DNA of 64,000 nt from the NCBI RefSeq assembly GCF_902686445.1, contig NW_025920104.1:5394001-5458000 (forward strand), read 5' to 3'. This document shows positions 33,387 through 44,200 of the stretch, piece by piece. The position numbers and the translations under genes were made by a program. Origin of the DNA: Sciurus carolinensis (lineage: Eukaryota > Chordata > Mammalia > Rodentia > Sciuridae). The number at the start of each line of letters is the position of its first letter. Positions within the stretch are counted from its first letter, which is position 1. Below the pieces are notes generated by a model. The model did no database searches and was not told the DNA's origin. It saw only the letters and a list, made by a program, of their open reading frames with translations.

Positions 33387-33486
33387 NNNNNNNNNNNNNN
33401 NNNNNNNNNNNNNNNNNNNNNNNNNNNNNNNNNNNNNNNNNNNNNNNNNNNNNNNNNNNNNNNNNNNNNNNNNNNNNNNNNNNNNN
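33387..33486. other. Assembly gap (100 N)
   Basis: Exactly 100 N, the usual placeholder for a gap of unknown size. Sequence on the right starts abruptly inside an L1 3' part, so part of that element is probably missing. Confidence 0.98.
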
Positions 33487-34005
33487 CATAAAGGAATTAA
33501 AATAAGCATACTACAGTGACACAGCCACATCAATTTTTTTTATCAGCTCATTCATAATAGCTGAATTATGGAACCAACCTAGATGGCCTTCAACAGATTA
33601 ATGGATAAAGAAAATGTGGCAGGTATATACATTGGGATATTAAAGAAGAATAAAATTAGGGCATTTTCAGATAAACGTCTAGAACTAGAGAATATCATGC
33701 TAAGTGAAATAAGCCAATCCCAAAAACCAAAAGCTAAATGTTCTCTCTGTGAAGCAGATGCTGATCCATAGTAGGTGAAAGAATGAAGAAACTTTGGATT
33801 TTGCAGAGGGGAATGAGGGATGGGAAGGATGGTAGAATGAGACAGACTTTATTACCCTGTATACATGTATGATTACACTACTGGTGTGAATCAACACCAT
33901 GTACAACCAGAAGAAAGAGAAGTTATGCTCCATTTGTGTACAACATGTCAAAATGTATTCTGCCATCACCTATAACTATTAAGAACAAATATTTTAAAAA
34001 GAAAA
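33487..34005 (+). mobile_element. Old L1 3' end (cut by the gap)
   Basis: The sequence follows the end of L1 ORF2 (agcatactacagtgacacag, then gccttcaacagattaatgg and atcatgctaagtgaaataag), then a 3'UTR and an A-rich end. It is much more diverged than L1-A or L1-B, with frame loss, and lacks their telomere-like tract. The left end is hidden by the gap. Confidence 0.9.
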
Positions 34006-34085
34006 CAATTCAGGGTTAGATCTGTAAACAACTATTTATTTTTACACATTGAGTTGACTGGTGAGATAAGATAAAATTCAACATA

Positions 34086-34255
34086 GTCTACGGTGGACTG
34101 AATTGTGTATTCCCAAAATTCATACATTGAGGCCTTAATGCCAATGTGACTGTATTTGAAGATAGTGTCTTTACAAAGTAATTGAGCTTAAATGAGTTCA
34201 TAAGAGAAGAGCCCTAATTCAATAGAATTTATGGCCTCAGAAAAAACAGAGGGAA
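34086..34255 (+). repeat. MLT1-type MaLR LTR fragment, sense
   Basis: tggactgaattgtgtattcc, aaaattcatacattgagg and ctgtatttgaagatagtgtc follow the start of MLT1-family LTRs. It is truncated at the right. Confidence 0.7.
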
Positions 34256-34458
34256 GAAAGGAAAAGGGATAGAAAGAAAGAAAGAAGAAACTTGTTTTCA
34301 TTTAAAACATTTTTAAAAGTTATTTAGGACAAAGAATGCCCCCTACCATTCCCTTCTCCACCAGAAGTCCTAAAGTAGACCTTGAGTGGATTGATGGATT
34401 GCCCATGCCAGCTCTGTTCTGGGAAGAGGGACAAATTTCTCTCTTCATAGATGAGATC

Positions 34459-34540
<82 letters not shown>

Positions 34541-34571
34541 AACACACTCACACACACACACACACACACTT
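34459..34571 (+). repeat. (CT)n(CA)n microsatellite
   Basis: About 70 bases of CT followed by about 40 of CA/ACACTC. It is a compound dinucleotide repeat, probably polymorphic. Confidence 0.97.
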
Positions 34572-34573
34572 TT

Positions 34574-34752
34574 CCTATGTTTCTGGGGGTTGAAGTCAGG
34601 GGTTCTCTAAAACTAAGCTTCATCCCCAGTTCTTTCTATTTTTCAAGATAGGGTCTTGCTGAATTCCCATGCTAGACTTGAACTTGCCACTCTCCTAACT
34701 CCGCCTTCTGAGTCACTGGGACTGTAGGCTTGTGCCACTGCACCTGGCATAA
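34574..34752 (-). repeat. ID-B1 composite SINE, antisense
   Basis: The ID head is degraded (ggggttgaagtcaggggttc, then catccccag). A B1 body follows (atagggtcttgctgaatt, tagacttgaacttgcc, cactgggactgtaggc). The CT/CA microsatellite lies at its 5' side on the + strand. Confidence 0.75.
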
Positions 34753-35449
34753 AATGTGATCTCCTTTTAAGAAGATTTCCCCAGGATTGTCTGCCCCCTC
34801 CATTGAAGGGTAAGTGAGTGAAGGCCCAGGAAATGCCTACCTATAGGTGAAACAAAGGACTCCCCGTTATGGTCCAAAATATGGAGACCCATGGAGGATG
34901 GAGCAAAGTTTGGAACATTGTCATGAACCTTGTGTACTGTTAGAAATTCCACAAAACATGGCCAAGGCAAGCCCAGATTCAAATGCTCAGGACCTCAACT
35001 TCTGAGAAATTATATGTGTCTTAGAAACCTAGGAACAGAGGAAAATACAGTAGGTTTTGTAAAGTCACCCTTTTTGTTGTCTCTTGGGTAGTGGAAGGTC
35101 TTCTTCTCCAAATGGATCACATCTTATGACACACAAGCCTGGGTTCTTCCAGAGAAGCTACCCTAAATGCCACCAATCTAAAGAGAAGACAAAGACTGGG
35201 GCCACTCAATGACCGTGCATCTAAGGCATCTCAAACCAAAACAGACCCTGCAACCAAAACAGAGCCACAAGGACATCTGAGAGAAAACAGAAACAAAACA
35301 AATGAACAGCTATAGAGGGCACCAATACCAAGTTTGCCTTCTATGTTTTGGGGCCCTTTTTCTAGTAATAATAATTAAGATGAACAAACCATATACTCTG
35401 TACCAGGAATTGCTCTCAACCTTTATATTTCATTTCCACCAAAAACTGT
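34753..35449. other. No gene recognised
   Basis: Non-coding. Nothing identifiable. Confidence 0.45.
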
Positions 35450-35806
35450 CAGTTTTTCATTCCTATAATGAAATAGCTGAGACAGACTACTTCATAAGGA
35501 AGTTGATTTTGGCTCCTGTTGTGGAGGTCTGACATCACCACAGTTGGTGGTGAAATTCTTGATGGCAGGGTTCCAAGATGGTGCAGGGAAACTCATGGCA
35601 AGAGCCAGGGAGCATGTGTGTGTGTCTGATCTCTCTCCCTGTCCTTTTAAAGCAACAAGGATTAAATCACAGGGCTCCACCCTACTGACCTTATCTTATT
35701 CTAATCACTTTCCAAAGGAACTAAGTTTCCACCCTCTTACTTTCCACAGTAGGGACTGAATTTGAACCCATGAAGCCTTGGTGTGTCAAACTGCATCCAA
35801 ATCATA
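35450..35806 (-). repeat. MaLR LTR, antisense
   Basis: On the minus strand it starts ttgctatgatttggatgcag and contains block types typical of mammalian apparent LTR retrotransposon LTRs (agggtggagccctgtgatt, cttggaaccctgccatc). It ends near the Alu-like linker at 35455. Its TG start lies back to back with the next LTR. Confidence 0.65.
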
Positions 35807-36126
35807 GCAATCTATGTATTAATATTTGTGTCCTTTCAAATTTCCTCTGTTGAAACCCATTGCAGTGTGATGGCATGAGGAGGCAATGGCTTTGGGATGA
35901 GATTTAGTCATGCATAAGGACACAGCAATTAAAAACTGTCTGAATCAGGAAGTTGCCTGTGAACAAGGAAGCTATCTGTGAAACAGTAAACAGTCTGTGA
36001 ACCTTACACTTACCCACCTGAAGTGAGAAACAAATAACTGTTTCTGAACAGTGAGAAAGAAATAACTGTTGTTTATGAGCCACCCAGTCTATGATGTTTT
36101 GTTGTAGCAGCCTGAAAAAACTAAGA
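35807..36126 (+). repeat. MLT1-type LTR, sense
   Basis: It starts about tagcaatctatgtattaata and continues atttgtgtcctttcaaattt. It ends with gagccacccagtctatgatg and ttgttgtagcagcctgaa, the hallmark 3' end of MLT1 LTRs. Confidence 0.8.
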
Positions 36127-37624
36127 CAGAAATGGGAGGAAAAGAACAAATTAAAAGAGGAAAACAGGGAGCAAAAGGGATATGTTTTTAGTCAATTTTC
36201 TGAAGCAAAGCAGTGTTTTCCGAGAAAAGAAAAGATGCCTCTGTTGGAGATCTGAGTTCTTGTCATGTTAATAAATAGGCCATGGAAGCAGCTGGCTGCA
36301 CCTTATCACTGCCATGGGAGATATTTACACTAATCCTTTCCCCTGTAGTCTAGCTGGACAAGGATGAAAATCCCCAGAATGAAGTATTAAAAGAGACAGA
36401 GGAAGCACACAAACCAATTTAAGGGTTTCACTTGACCAGGTTTTCTTGATTTGAGTCCTATTAGCTCCAAAAATGTATCCTCAGTATTAATCATCCAGGG
36501 GGAGAGAGGAAACCTCCATGTGTGTGGATGCAGGTGGGCCCATGTCAGACTTCAGCACCTCTGAGCGTTCCAGCTTCCCAGAGAGAAACCCAGAGAAGAC
36601 AAAAGAACATAGCATAAACTTCCCTGGTAACTATCGCCCACATCCCTGGAAATCCACTCTTTTTCTCCCAAATCCTCAATATAAACTTTGAAATGGGTTG
36701 AGTTTCCAGGGAGACTGGCTGAGAAAATTTTTAGAGAAGGTGCCCATCAATACCTACCTTCCTCCTGTCCCCACCTATGGCCCATATATCCCCTGGATTC
36801 CCCAGCACCTGCACCCACTGGAACTCACACAGTAGCAACTTTCTCTCTGGGGGTGATTCTCTCAGCCAGCCGGTGTGCACCACCAGTGTGCTATCCATGC
36901 AGCCTGACTAGATTGCCTTACCAGCAGAGTTTGGGGCCAAGTCAGGGGCAGGAAGAAGACATGTGCCCAACCCAGTGCACACAGCTGACAGACTTGACCC
37001 TTACCCCAGGCTGCTGTGGAAATGAATGCACACTGCTGAGCAGGTGGGATGATGCTGAAGGCCTTCTGCCTCTAGAGGGGAGGGGAGGAGTGAATGGAGG
37101 AGTCATGTCCCTTTATGGCAGATGGAGTTTTTTTCACAGAAAGTAGACAGGTTGGGGTCAGAGGACTCCCTGACTTAATGTCCATTCACAGAATTTTAAC
37201 TTTCAACAATTCAGCACCCCTCTCCAATCAAGGGAGTTTCACCCTTCCTAACTAGTTTGTAAAGCCACATCTCATCTCATGCCTGGCTCTCCCCAGGAAT
37301 ATTGGGAGAATTCCAGATTGACTTCCATTTCTGACTTTATTTGATATCAGGTGTGAAATTGGAGGCAACACAATGCCAGAGCTATGATGGTGTAGCCTGG
37401 ACCGGAAATCACCCAAGTTCTGCAGAGGCACATGGTCACCAGAAATCTTCTAACTGCTGGCTTGGAGGGGGTCCAGGAGCCCCATAGATACCAAAACTGG
37501 GAAGGTTAAGTCATTCCTAGGATATGGCAGAGTATTCACATATAATGCAGACATACCCTCTTGCATATTATAAACAGTCTGCATATTACATAGAATAACA
37601 AATAGAACATAAACACTATGTAAC
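36127..37624. other. No gene recognised
   Basis: Non-coding. A plus-strand frame at 36688-37146 (152 codons, proline/serine-rich) shows no motif and is not called. Confidence 0.4.
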
Positions 37625-37639
37625 AAGTTAGGCAGTAAT
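37625..37639 (+). repeat. L1-B target-site duplication, left copy
   Basis: aagttaggcagtaat, repeated at 44186-44200. Perfect 15-bp match. Confidence 0.95.
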
Positions 37640-37642
37640 GAC

Positions 37643-38560
37643 GGGGCGATCCAAGATGGCGGCCTAGAGGGAGACTGCACCCCCGGTCGCTCCAGAACCC
37701 AGGAGTTAAGAAGGGGAGGCATTGAGAGACTCGGACTGAAGTGGAGCCACGGGTGAGTCTGCCCACTGGGTAAAGCTCGGCCCGGGGGGCAGGCCCAGAT
37801 AGAGGTGGCTTATCGGAGCCGGGCAGGGCAGCTAGAGTCATCCACAGGCAGTCCTGCGCACTCCGGCGGTGGGCCCCGCCCACACAGCCAGCTTCTCCAG
37901 GTTCTCGGAACGGAACTGGCCCGCTAGTGAGAGCCTGTCTGAACAGAGCACGCTCCGAGTCCCGGAGCCCCTGCAGTGCAGTGTACTCCTGCAAAGAACC
38001 AGCGGAGAGGCTCGATCTGCAGTCAGCCTCAGGGATAAGTGCAGGGCAGCAGGAGACCTCTTCAGGCGGCACTGCCCACTCCGGCTGCGGGCTCTCTTCA
38101 TGGGGCGATCCAAGATGGCGGCCTAGAGGGAGACTGCACCCCCGGTCGCTCCAGAACCCAGGAGTTAAGAAGGGGAGGCATTGAGAGACTCGGACTGAAG
38201 TGGAGCCACGGGTGAGTCTGCCCACTGGGTAAAGCTCGGCCCGGGTGGCAGGCCCAGATAGAGGTGGCTTATCGGAGTCGGGCAGGGCAGCTAGAGTCAT
38301 CCACAGGCAGTCCTGCGCACTCCGGCGTTGGGCCCCGCCCACACAGCCAGCTTCTCCAGGTTCTCGGAACGGAACTGGCCCGCTAGTGAGAGCCTGTCTG
38401 AACAGAGCACGCTCCGAGTCCCGGAGCTGCTGCAGTGCAGTGTACTCCTGCAAAGAACCAGCGGAGAGACTCGATCTGCAGTCAGCCTCAGGGATAAGGA
38501 CAGGGCAGCCGGAGACCTCTTCAGGCGGCTCTGCCCACTCCGGCTGCGGGCTCTCTTCAC
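37643..38560 (+). promoter_or_regulatory. L1-B promoter monomers 1 and 2 (459 bp each)
   Basis: Two tandem units, 37643-38101 and 38102-38560, each start ggggcgatccaagatggcgg and are nearly identical. The unit length is exactly 459 bases. Each has a CAAGATGGCGGCC block like the YY1 site of primate L1 promoters, then GC-rich sequence. Confidence 0.9.
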
Positions 38561-39039
38561 GGGGCGATCCAAGATGGCGGCCTAGAGGGAGACTGCACCC
38601 CCGGTCGCTCCAGAACCCAGGAGTTAAGAAGGGGAGGCATTGAGAGACTCGGACTGAAGTGGAGCCACGGGTGAGTCTGCCCACTGGGTAAAGCTCAGCC
38701 CAGGTGGCAGGCCCAGATAGAGGTGGCTTAGCAGAGCCGGGCAGGGCAGCTTGAGTCTTCCCAAGGTAGTCTTCCACACTCCGGCAGTGGGCTCTTCCCA
38801 CACGGCCAGCTGCACGGTGCAGGCCCACAGTGAGAGCATTTCTGCACAGAGCCAGTTCCAAAACGTGGAACCAGTAGGGGGCTAGGGGCAGTATTCTTCG
38901 AATGAGCTGCTTTATCAGATTCCTCCAAGACATCAGGCTACTGAAGGCTGGGAGGTGATACACTGGAAATCTACTGGGACACTATAAGCCAATAGTGGAA
39001 AACTGCAATATCTCAGGGTCCCACTGACAACTGACCATT
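38561..39039 (+). promoter_or_regulatory. L1-B proximal 5'UTR
   Basis: Third copy of the monomer start, then a diverged remainder and a unique leader up to the ORF1 ATG at 39040. It is nearly the same as 5145-5623 in L1-A. Confidence 0.85.
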
Positions 39040-40087
39040 ATGAGAAAACAAGGGAAGAAAATGTCCCAAACAAACCTAGATACTACATCAATAAAACCCA
39101 ATGACAGCAGAGCAGAAGAAATGTCAGAAAGGGAGTTCAGAATGTACGTAATTAAAACGATCAGGGAAGCTAATGAGGAGATGAAAGAGCAAATGCAGGC
39201 ATTGAAGGAGGAGATGAAAGAGCAAATGCAGGCATTAAATGATCGCACCAATCAACAGTTAAAAGACCAAATACGGGAAGCAAGAGATCATTTCAATAAA
39301 GAGTTAGAGATACTGAAAAAAAAACCAAACTGAAATCCTTGAAATGAAGGAAACAATAAACCAAGTTAAAAACTTCATAGAAAGCATAACCAATAGGATA
39401 GAACACCTGGAAGACAGAACCTCAGACATTGAAGACAAAATATTTAACCTTGAAAACAAAGTGGAACAAACAGAGAAGATGGTAAGAAATCATGAACAGA
39501 ATCTCCAAGAACTATGGGATATCATGAAAAGGCCAAATTTGAGAATTATTGGGATTGAGGAAGGCTTAGAGAAACAAACCAAAGGAATGAACAATCTATT
39601 CAATGAAATAATAACAGAAAATTTCCCAAATCTGAAGAACGAAATGGAAAACCAAGTACAAGAGGCTTATAGAACTCCAAACATACAAAATTACAACAGA
39701 CCCACACCAAGGCACATTATTATGAAAATACCTAACATACAAAATAAAGACAGAATTTTAAAGGCCGTGAGAGAAAAGAATCAAATTACATTCAGAGGGA
39801 AACCAATAAGAATATCAGCAGATTTTTCAATCCAGACCCTAAAAGCTAGAAGGGCCTGGAACAACATATACCAAGCCCTGAAAGAAAATGGATGCCAACC
39901 AAGAATCTTATACCCAGCAAAACTTACCTTCAAATTTGACGATGAAATAAGATCCTTCCATGATAAACAAAAGCTAAAGGAATTTACAAAAAGAAAGCCA
40001 GCATTACAGAACATTCTCAGCAAAATATTCCATGAGGAAGAGATGAAAAACAACGATGCAAATCAGCAACAGGAGGCGCTAGCCTAA
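39040..40087 (+). pseudogene. L1-B ORF1, single +1 frameshift
   Basis: Same chaperone as L1-A ORF1, with coiled coil, RRM and C-terminal domain. The first 97 codons (39040-39333) end at a TGA because the A-run near 39314 has nine A instead of the eight in L1-A. The matching frame then continues open from the 39344 ATG to 40087 (247 codons). The position that is a stop codon in L1-A is CAA here. So the two copies are broken in different places. Confidence 0.92.
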
Positions 40088-40118
40088 AGGAATAGCCAAA
40101 TAAAGGAGAAACCAAATC

Positions 40119-43100
40119 ATGTCAAAATCAAATATGAGTCAATTGACTGGGAATACAAATCATATCACAATAATAACCCTGAATGTTAATGGCCTGAATT
40201 CATCAATCAAAAGACACAGACTGGCAGATTGGATTAAAAAGAAAAATCCAACAATATGCTGCCTGCAAGAGACACATCTCATAGAAAGAGACACCCATAT
40301 ACTAAAGGTGAAAGGATGGGGAAAAACATACCATGCACACGGACACAGCAAAAAAGCTGGAGTATCCATCCTCATCTCAGATAATGTGGACTTCAAACCA
40401 AAACTAGTCAGAAGGGATAAAGAAGGACATTACATGCTGCTTAAGGGAAGCATAAATCAGCAAGACATAACAATCATAAATATCTATGCCCCGAACATTG
40501 GCTCATCCACGTACGTCAAACAAATCCTTCTCAATTCCAGAAATCAAATAGACCACAACACAATAATACTAGGCGATTTTAACACACCTCTCTCACCACT
40601 GGATAGATCGTCCAAACAAAAATTGAATAAAGAAACTATAGATCTCAACAACACAATCAGCAATTTAGACTTAACGGACATATATAGAATATACCATCCA
40701 ACAAAGAATGAATACACTTTCTTCTCAGCAGCACATGGATCCTTCTCTAAAATAGACCATATTTTATGCCACAAAGCTACTGTTAGTAAATACAAGAAGA
40801 TAGAGATACTACCTTGTACTCTATCAGATCATAATGGATTGAAATTAGAAATAAATGACAGAATAAAAAACAGAAACTTCTCCAATACCTGGAGACTAAA
40901 TAATACACTATTATATGATGAATGGATAACAGAAGACATCAGGAGGGAAATAAAAAAATTCTTAGAAGTAAACGAGAACAAAGACACATCATATCAAAAT
41001 CTCTGGGACACTATGAAAGCAGTACTTAGAGGAAGATTTATTTCATGGGGTGCATTCAAAAAAAGAAGTAGAAATCAACAAATAAACGAGTTAACACTAC
41101 AGCTCAAAGCACTAGAAAAAGAAGAGCAGACCAATACCAAAAGTAGTAGAAGACAGGAAATAGTTAAAATCAGAGCCGAAATCAACGAAATCGAAACAAA
41201 AGAAACAATCGGAAAAATTAATAAAATAAATAGTTGGTTCTTTGAAAAAATAAATAAAATTGATAAACCCTTAGCCACACTAACAAAGAGAAAAAGGGAG
41301 AAAACTCAAATTACTAAAATTCGGAATGAACAAGGAAACATCACAACAGACACGAGTGAAATACAAAACATAATTAGAAGCTATTTCGAAAATCTATACT
41401 CCAACAAAACAGAAAACCTTGAAGACATCAACAATTTCTAGAGACATATGAACTACCTAAACTGAACGAGGAGGACATACACAACTTAAATAAACCAATT
41501 TCAAGCAATGAAATAGAAGAGGTCATCAAAAGCCTACCAACAAAGAAAAGTCCAGGACCAGATGGGTTCTCAGCCGAGTTCTACAAAACCTTTAAAGAAG
41601 AGCTCATTCCAATACTCCTCAAACTATTCCATGAAATAGAAGAGGAGGGAACCCTCCCAAACTCGTTCTATGAAGCCAATATCACCCTGATACCTAAACC
41701 AGACAGAGATACATCAAGGAAAGAAAATTTCAGACCAATATCCTTAATGAACATCGATGCAAAAATTCTCAACAAAATTTTAGCAAATCGCATACAAATA
41801 TATATTAAAAAGATAGTGCACCACGATCAAGTGGGTTTTATCCCAGGGATGCAAGGTTGGTTCAACATTCGGAAATCAATAAATGTCATTCACCATATCA
41901 ACAGACTTAAAGTTAAGAATCACATGATTATTTCAATAGATGCAGAAAAAGCATTTGATAAAATACAGCATCCCTTCATGCTCAAAACACTAGAAAAAAT
42001 TGGGGTAATGGGAACATTCCTAAACATTATAAAGGCCATCTACGCTAAGCCCATGGCTAATATCATTCTAAATAGTGAAAAACTGAAAGCGTTCCCCCTA
42101 AAAACTGGAACAAGGCAGGGATGCCCTCTTTCACCGCTTCTATTCAACATCGTCCTTGAGACTCTAGCCAGAGCAATCAGACAAACCAAAGAAATTAAAG
42201 GGATACGAATAGGAAAAGAAGAACTCAAACTATCCCTGTTCGCTGATGACATGATTATATATTTAGAGGAACCTGGAAATTCCACCAGAAAACTTTTAGA
42301 ACTCATAAGTGAATTCAGTAAAGTAGCAGGTTACAAGATCAATGCTCATAAATCCAATGCATTTTTATACATAAGTGATGAATCTTCAGAAAGAGAAATT
42401 AGGAAAACTACTCCATTCACAATAGCATCGAAAAAAATAAAATACTTGGGAATCAATCTCACAAAAGAGGTGAAAGACCTCTACAATGAGAACTACAGAA
42501 CACTAAAGAAAGAAATTCAAGAAAACCTTAGAAGATGGAAAGATCTCCCATGTTCCTGGATAGGCAGAATTAATATCGTCAAAATGGCTATACTACCTAA
42601 AGTTCTATACAGATTCAATGCAATTCCAATTAAAATCCCAATGATGTACCTCGCAGAAATAGAGCAAGCAATTATGAAATTCATCTGGAAGAATAAAAAA
42701 CCTAGAATAGCTAAAGCAATCCTCAGTAGCAAGAGCGAAGCAGGGGGTATTGCAATACCAGATCTTCAACTCTACTACAAAGCAATAGTAACAAAAACGG
42801 CATGGTATTGGTACCAAAATAGACAGGTAGATCAATGGTACAGAATAGAGGACATGGACACAAACCCAAATAAATACAATTTTCTCATACTAGACAAAGG
42901 TTCCAACAATATGCAATGGAGAAAAGATAGCCTCTTCAACAAATGGTGCTGGGAAAACTGGAAAACTATATGCAATAGAATGAAATTAAACCCCTATCTC
43001 TCACCCTACACAAAACTCAACTCAAAATGGATCAAGGACCTCGGAATCAGACCAGAGACCCTGCATCTTATAGAAGAAAAAGTAGGTCCAAATCTTCAAC

Positions 43101-43966
43101 TTGTTGGCTTAGGATCAGACTTCCTTAACAGGACTCCCATAGCACAAGAAATAAAAGCAAGAATAAACAACTGGGATAGATTCAAACTAAAAAGCTTTCT
43201 CTCAGCAAAGGAAACTATCAGAAATGTGAAGAGAGAACCTACAGAGTGGGAGAATATCTTTGCCAACCATACCTCAGATAGAGCGCTAATTTCCAGAATC
43301 TATAAAGAACTCAAAAAACTCTACACGAAGAATACAAATAATCCAATCAACAAATGGGCTAAGGAAATGAACAGACACTTCACAGAAGAAGATGTACAAG
43401 TAATCACCAGATATATGAAAAAATGTTCAACATCCCTAGTAATAAGGGAAATGCAAATCAAAACCACCCTAAGATTTCATCTCACCCCAATTAGAATGGC
43501 GATTATCAAGAATACAAGCAACAATAGGTGTTGGCGAGGATGTGGTGAAAAAGGAACACTCATACATTGCTGGTGGGGTTGCAAATTAGTGCAACCACTC
43601 TGGAAAGCAGTGTGGAGATTCCTCAGAAAGCTTGGAATGGAAACACCATTTGACCCAGCTATCCCACTCCTTGGCCTATACCCAAAGGACTTAAAATCAG
43701 CATACTACAGAGATACAGCCACATCAATGTTCATTGCTGCTCAATTCACCATAGCCAGATTGTGGAACCAACCTAGATGCCCTTCAGTTGATGAATGGAT
43801 AAAGAAACTGTGGCATATTTATACAATGGAATATTACTCTACAATGAAGAATGATAAAATTATGGCATTTGTAGGCAAATGGTCGAAATTGGAGAATATC
43901 ATGCTAAGTGAGATAAGCCAATCTCAAAAAACTAAAGGACTAATGATCTCGCTGATAAGCGGATGA
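40119..43966 (+). pseudogene. L1-B ORF2, single -1 frameshift
   Basis: The frame covers the endonuclease (LNVNGLNS, QETH, GDFNTPLS, SDHNGL), reverse transcriptase ([31 protein letters not shown] at 42239-42250) and the C-terminal cysteine motif near 43540 ([18 protein letters not shown]). The expected length is near 1280 residues, normal for L1. The only break is one missing A near 41430 (aacaattt against aacaaattt in L1-A), which ends the first part at 41441. The frame then stays open to 43966, with the first ATG at 41747. Confidence 0.94.
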
Positions 43967-44185
43967 GGACATATAATGGGGGGTGGGAGGGGCTAGCATT
44001 AGGTTTAGGGTTAGGTTTAGAGTTAGGCTAAGGAGAGCAGTAAGAATGAAGGAAAGAAGGACTGTGTAGAGGGAAAAGAGGGGTGGGAGGGGTGGGAGGG
44101 GTGGGAGGGGTGGGGGGAGGGGAAAAATATAATAAACATCATTACCCTATGTAAACGTAAAAAAAATAAATAAATTAAAAAAAAA
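43967..44185 (+). other. L1-B 3'UTR with telomere-like and G-rich tracts
   Basis: The telomere-like run at 43999-44027 is the same as in L1-A. The GGGGTGGGA-type units at about 44088-44123 are fewer than in L1-A. It ends with aataaacatc and an A-rich tail. Confidence 0.85.
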
Positions 44186-44200
44186 AAGTTAGGCAGTAAT
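44186..44200 (+). repeat. L1-B target-site duplication, right copy
   Basis: aagttaggcagtaat, identical to 37625-37639. Confidence 0.95.

Larger units (their letters stand above)
37536..38933 (-). other. Antisense open frame through three L1-B promoter units
   Basis: A 465-codon frame starts at an ATG at 38933, which is 107 bases upstream of the ORF1 ATG and in the same place as in L1-A. The frame stays open 10 codons further up to a GTG. It crosses all three units and stops in the left flank at 37536. The 459-base period is 3 x 153, so each unit adds the same 153-residue block with few changes. No known domain was seen. It is comparable in place, not in sequence, to primate L1 ORF0. Confidence 0.42.
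37640..44185 (+). mobile_element. L1-B: nearly intact full-length LINE-1
   Basis: Same young subfamily and same strand as L1-A. Its order is three promoter starts (37643, 38102, 38561), 5'UTR, ORF1 (39040-40087), a 31-base spacer, ORF2 (40119-43966), 3'UTR and poly(A). It is about 6.5 kb with a perfect 15-bp target duplication. Only one break was found in each ORF, both single-base changes in A-runs (an extra A near 39314, a missing A near 41430). That makes it a young insertion, and possibly a live element if the breaks are assembly errors. Confidence 0.96.

Noticed and set aside
34320..34651. Low-complexity frames over the CT/CA microsatellite
   Set aside because: Dinucleotide repeats give open frames on both strands; this is not coding evidence.
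36688..37146. 152-codon plus-strand frame
   Set aside because: It has no domain or recognisable family and lies in repeat-rich intergenic DNA.
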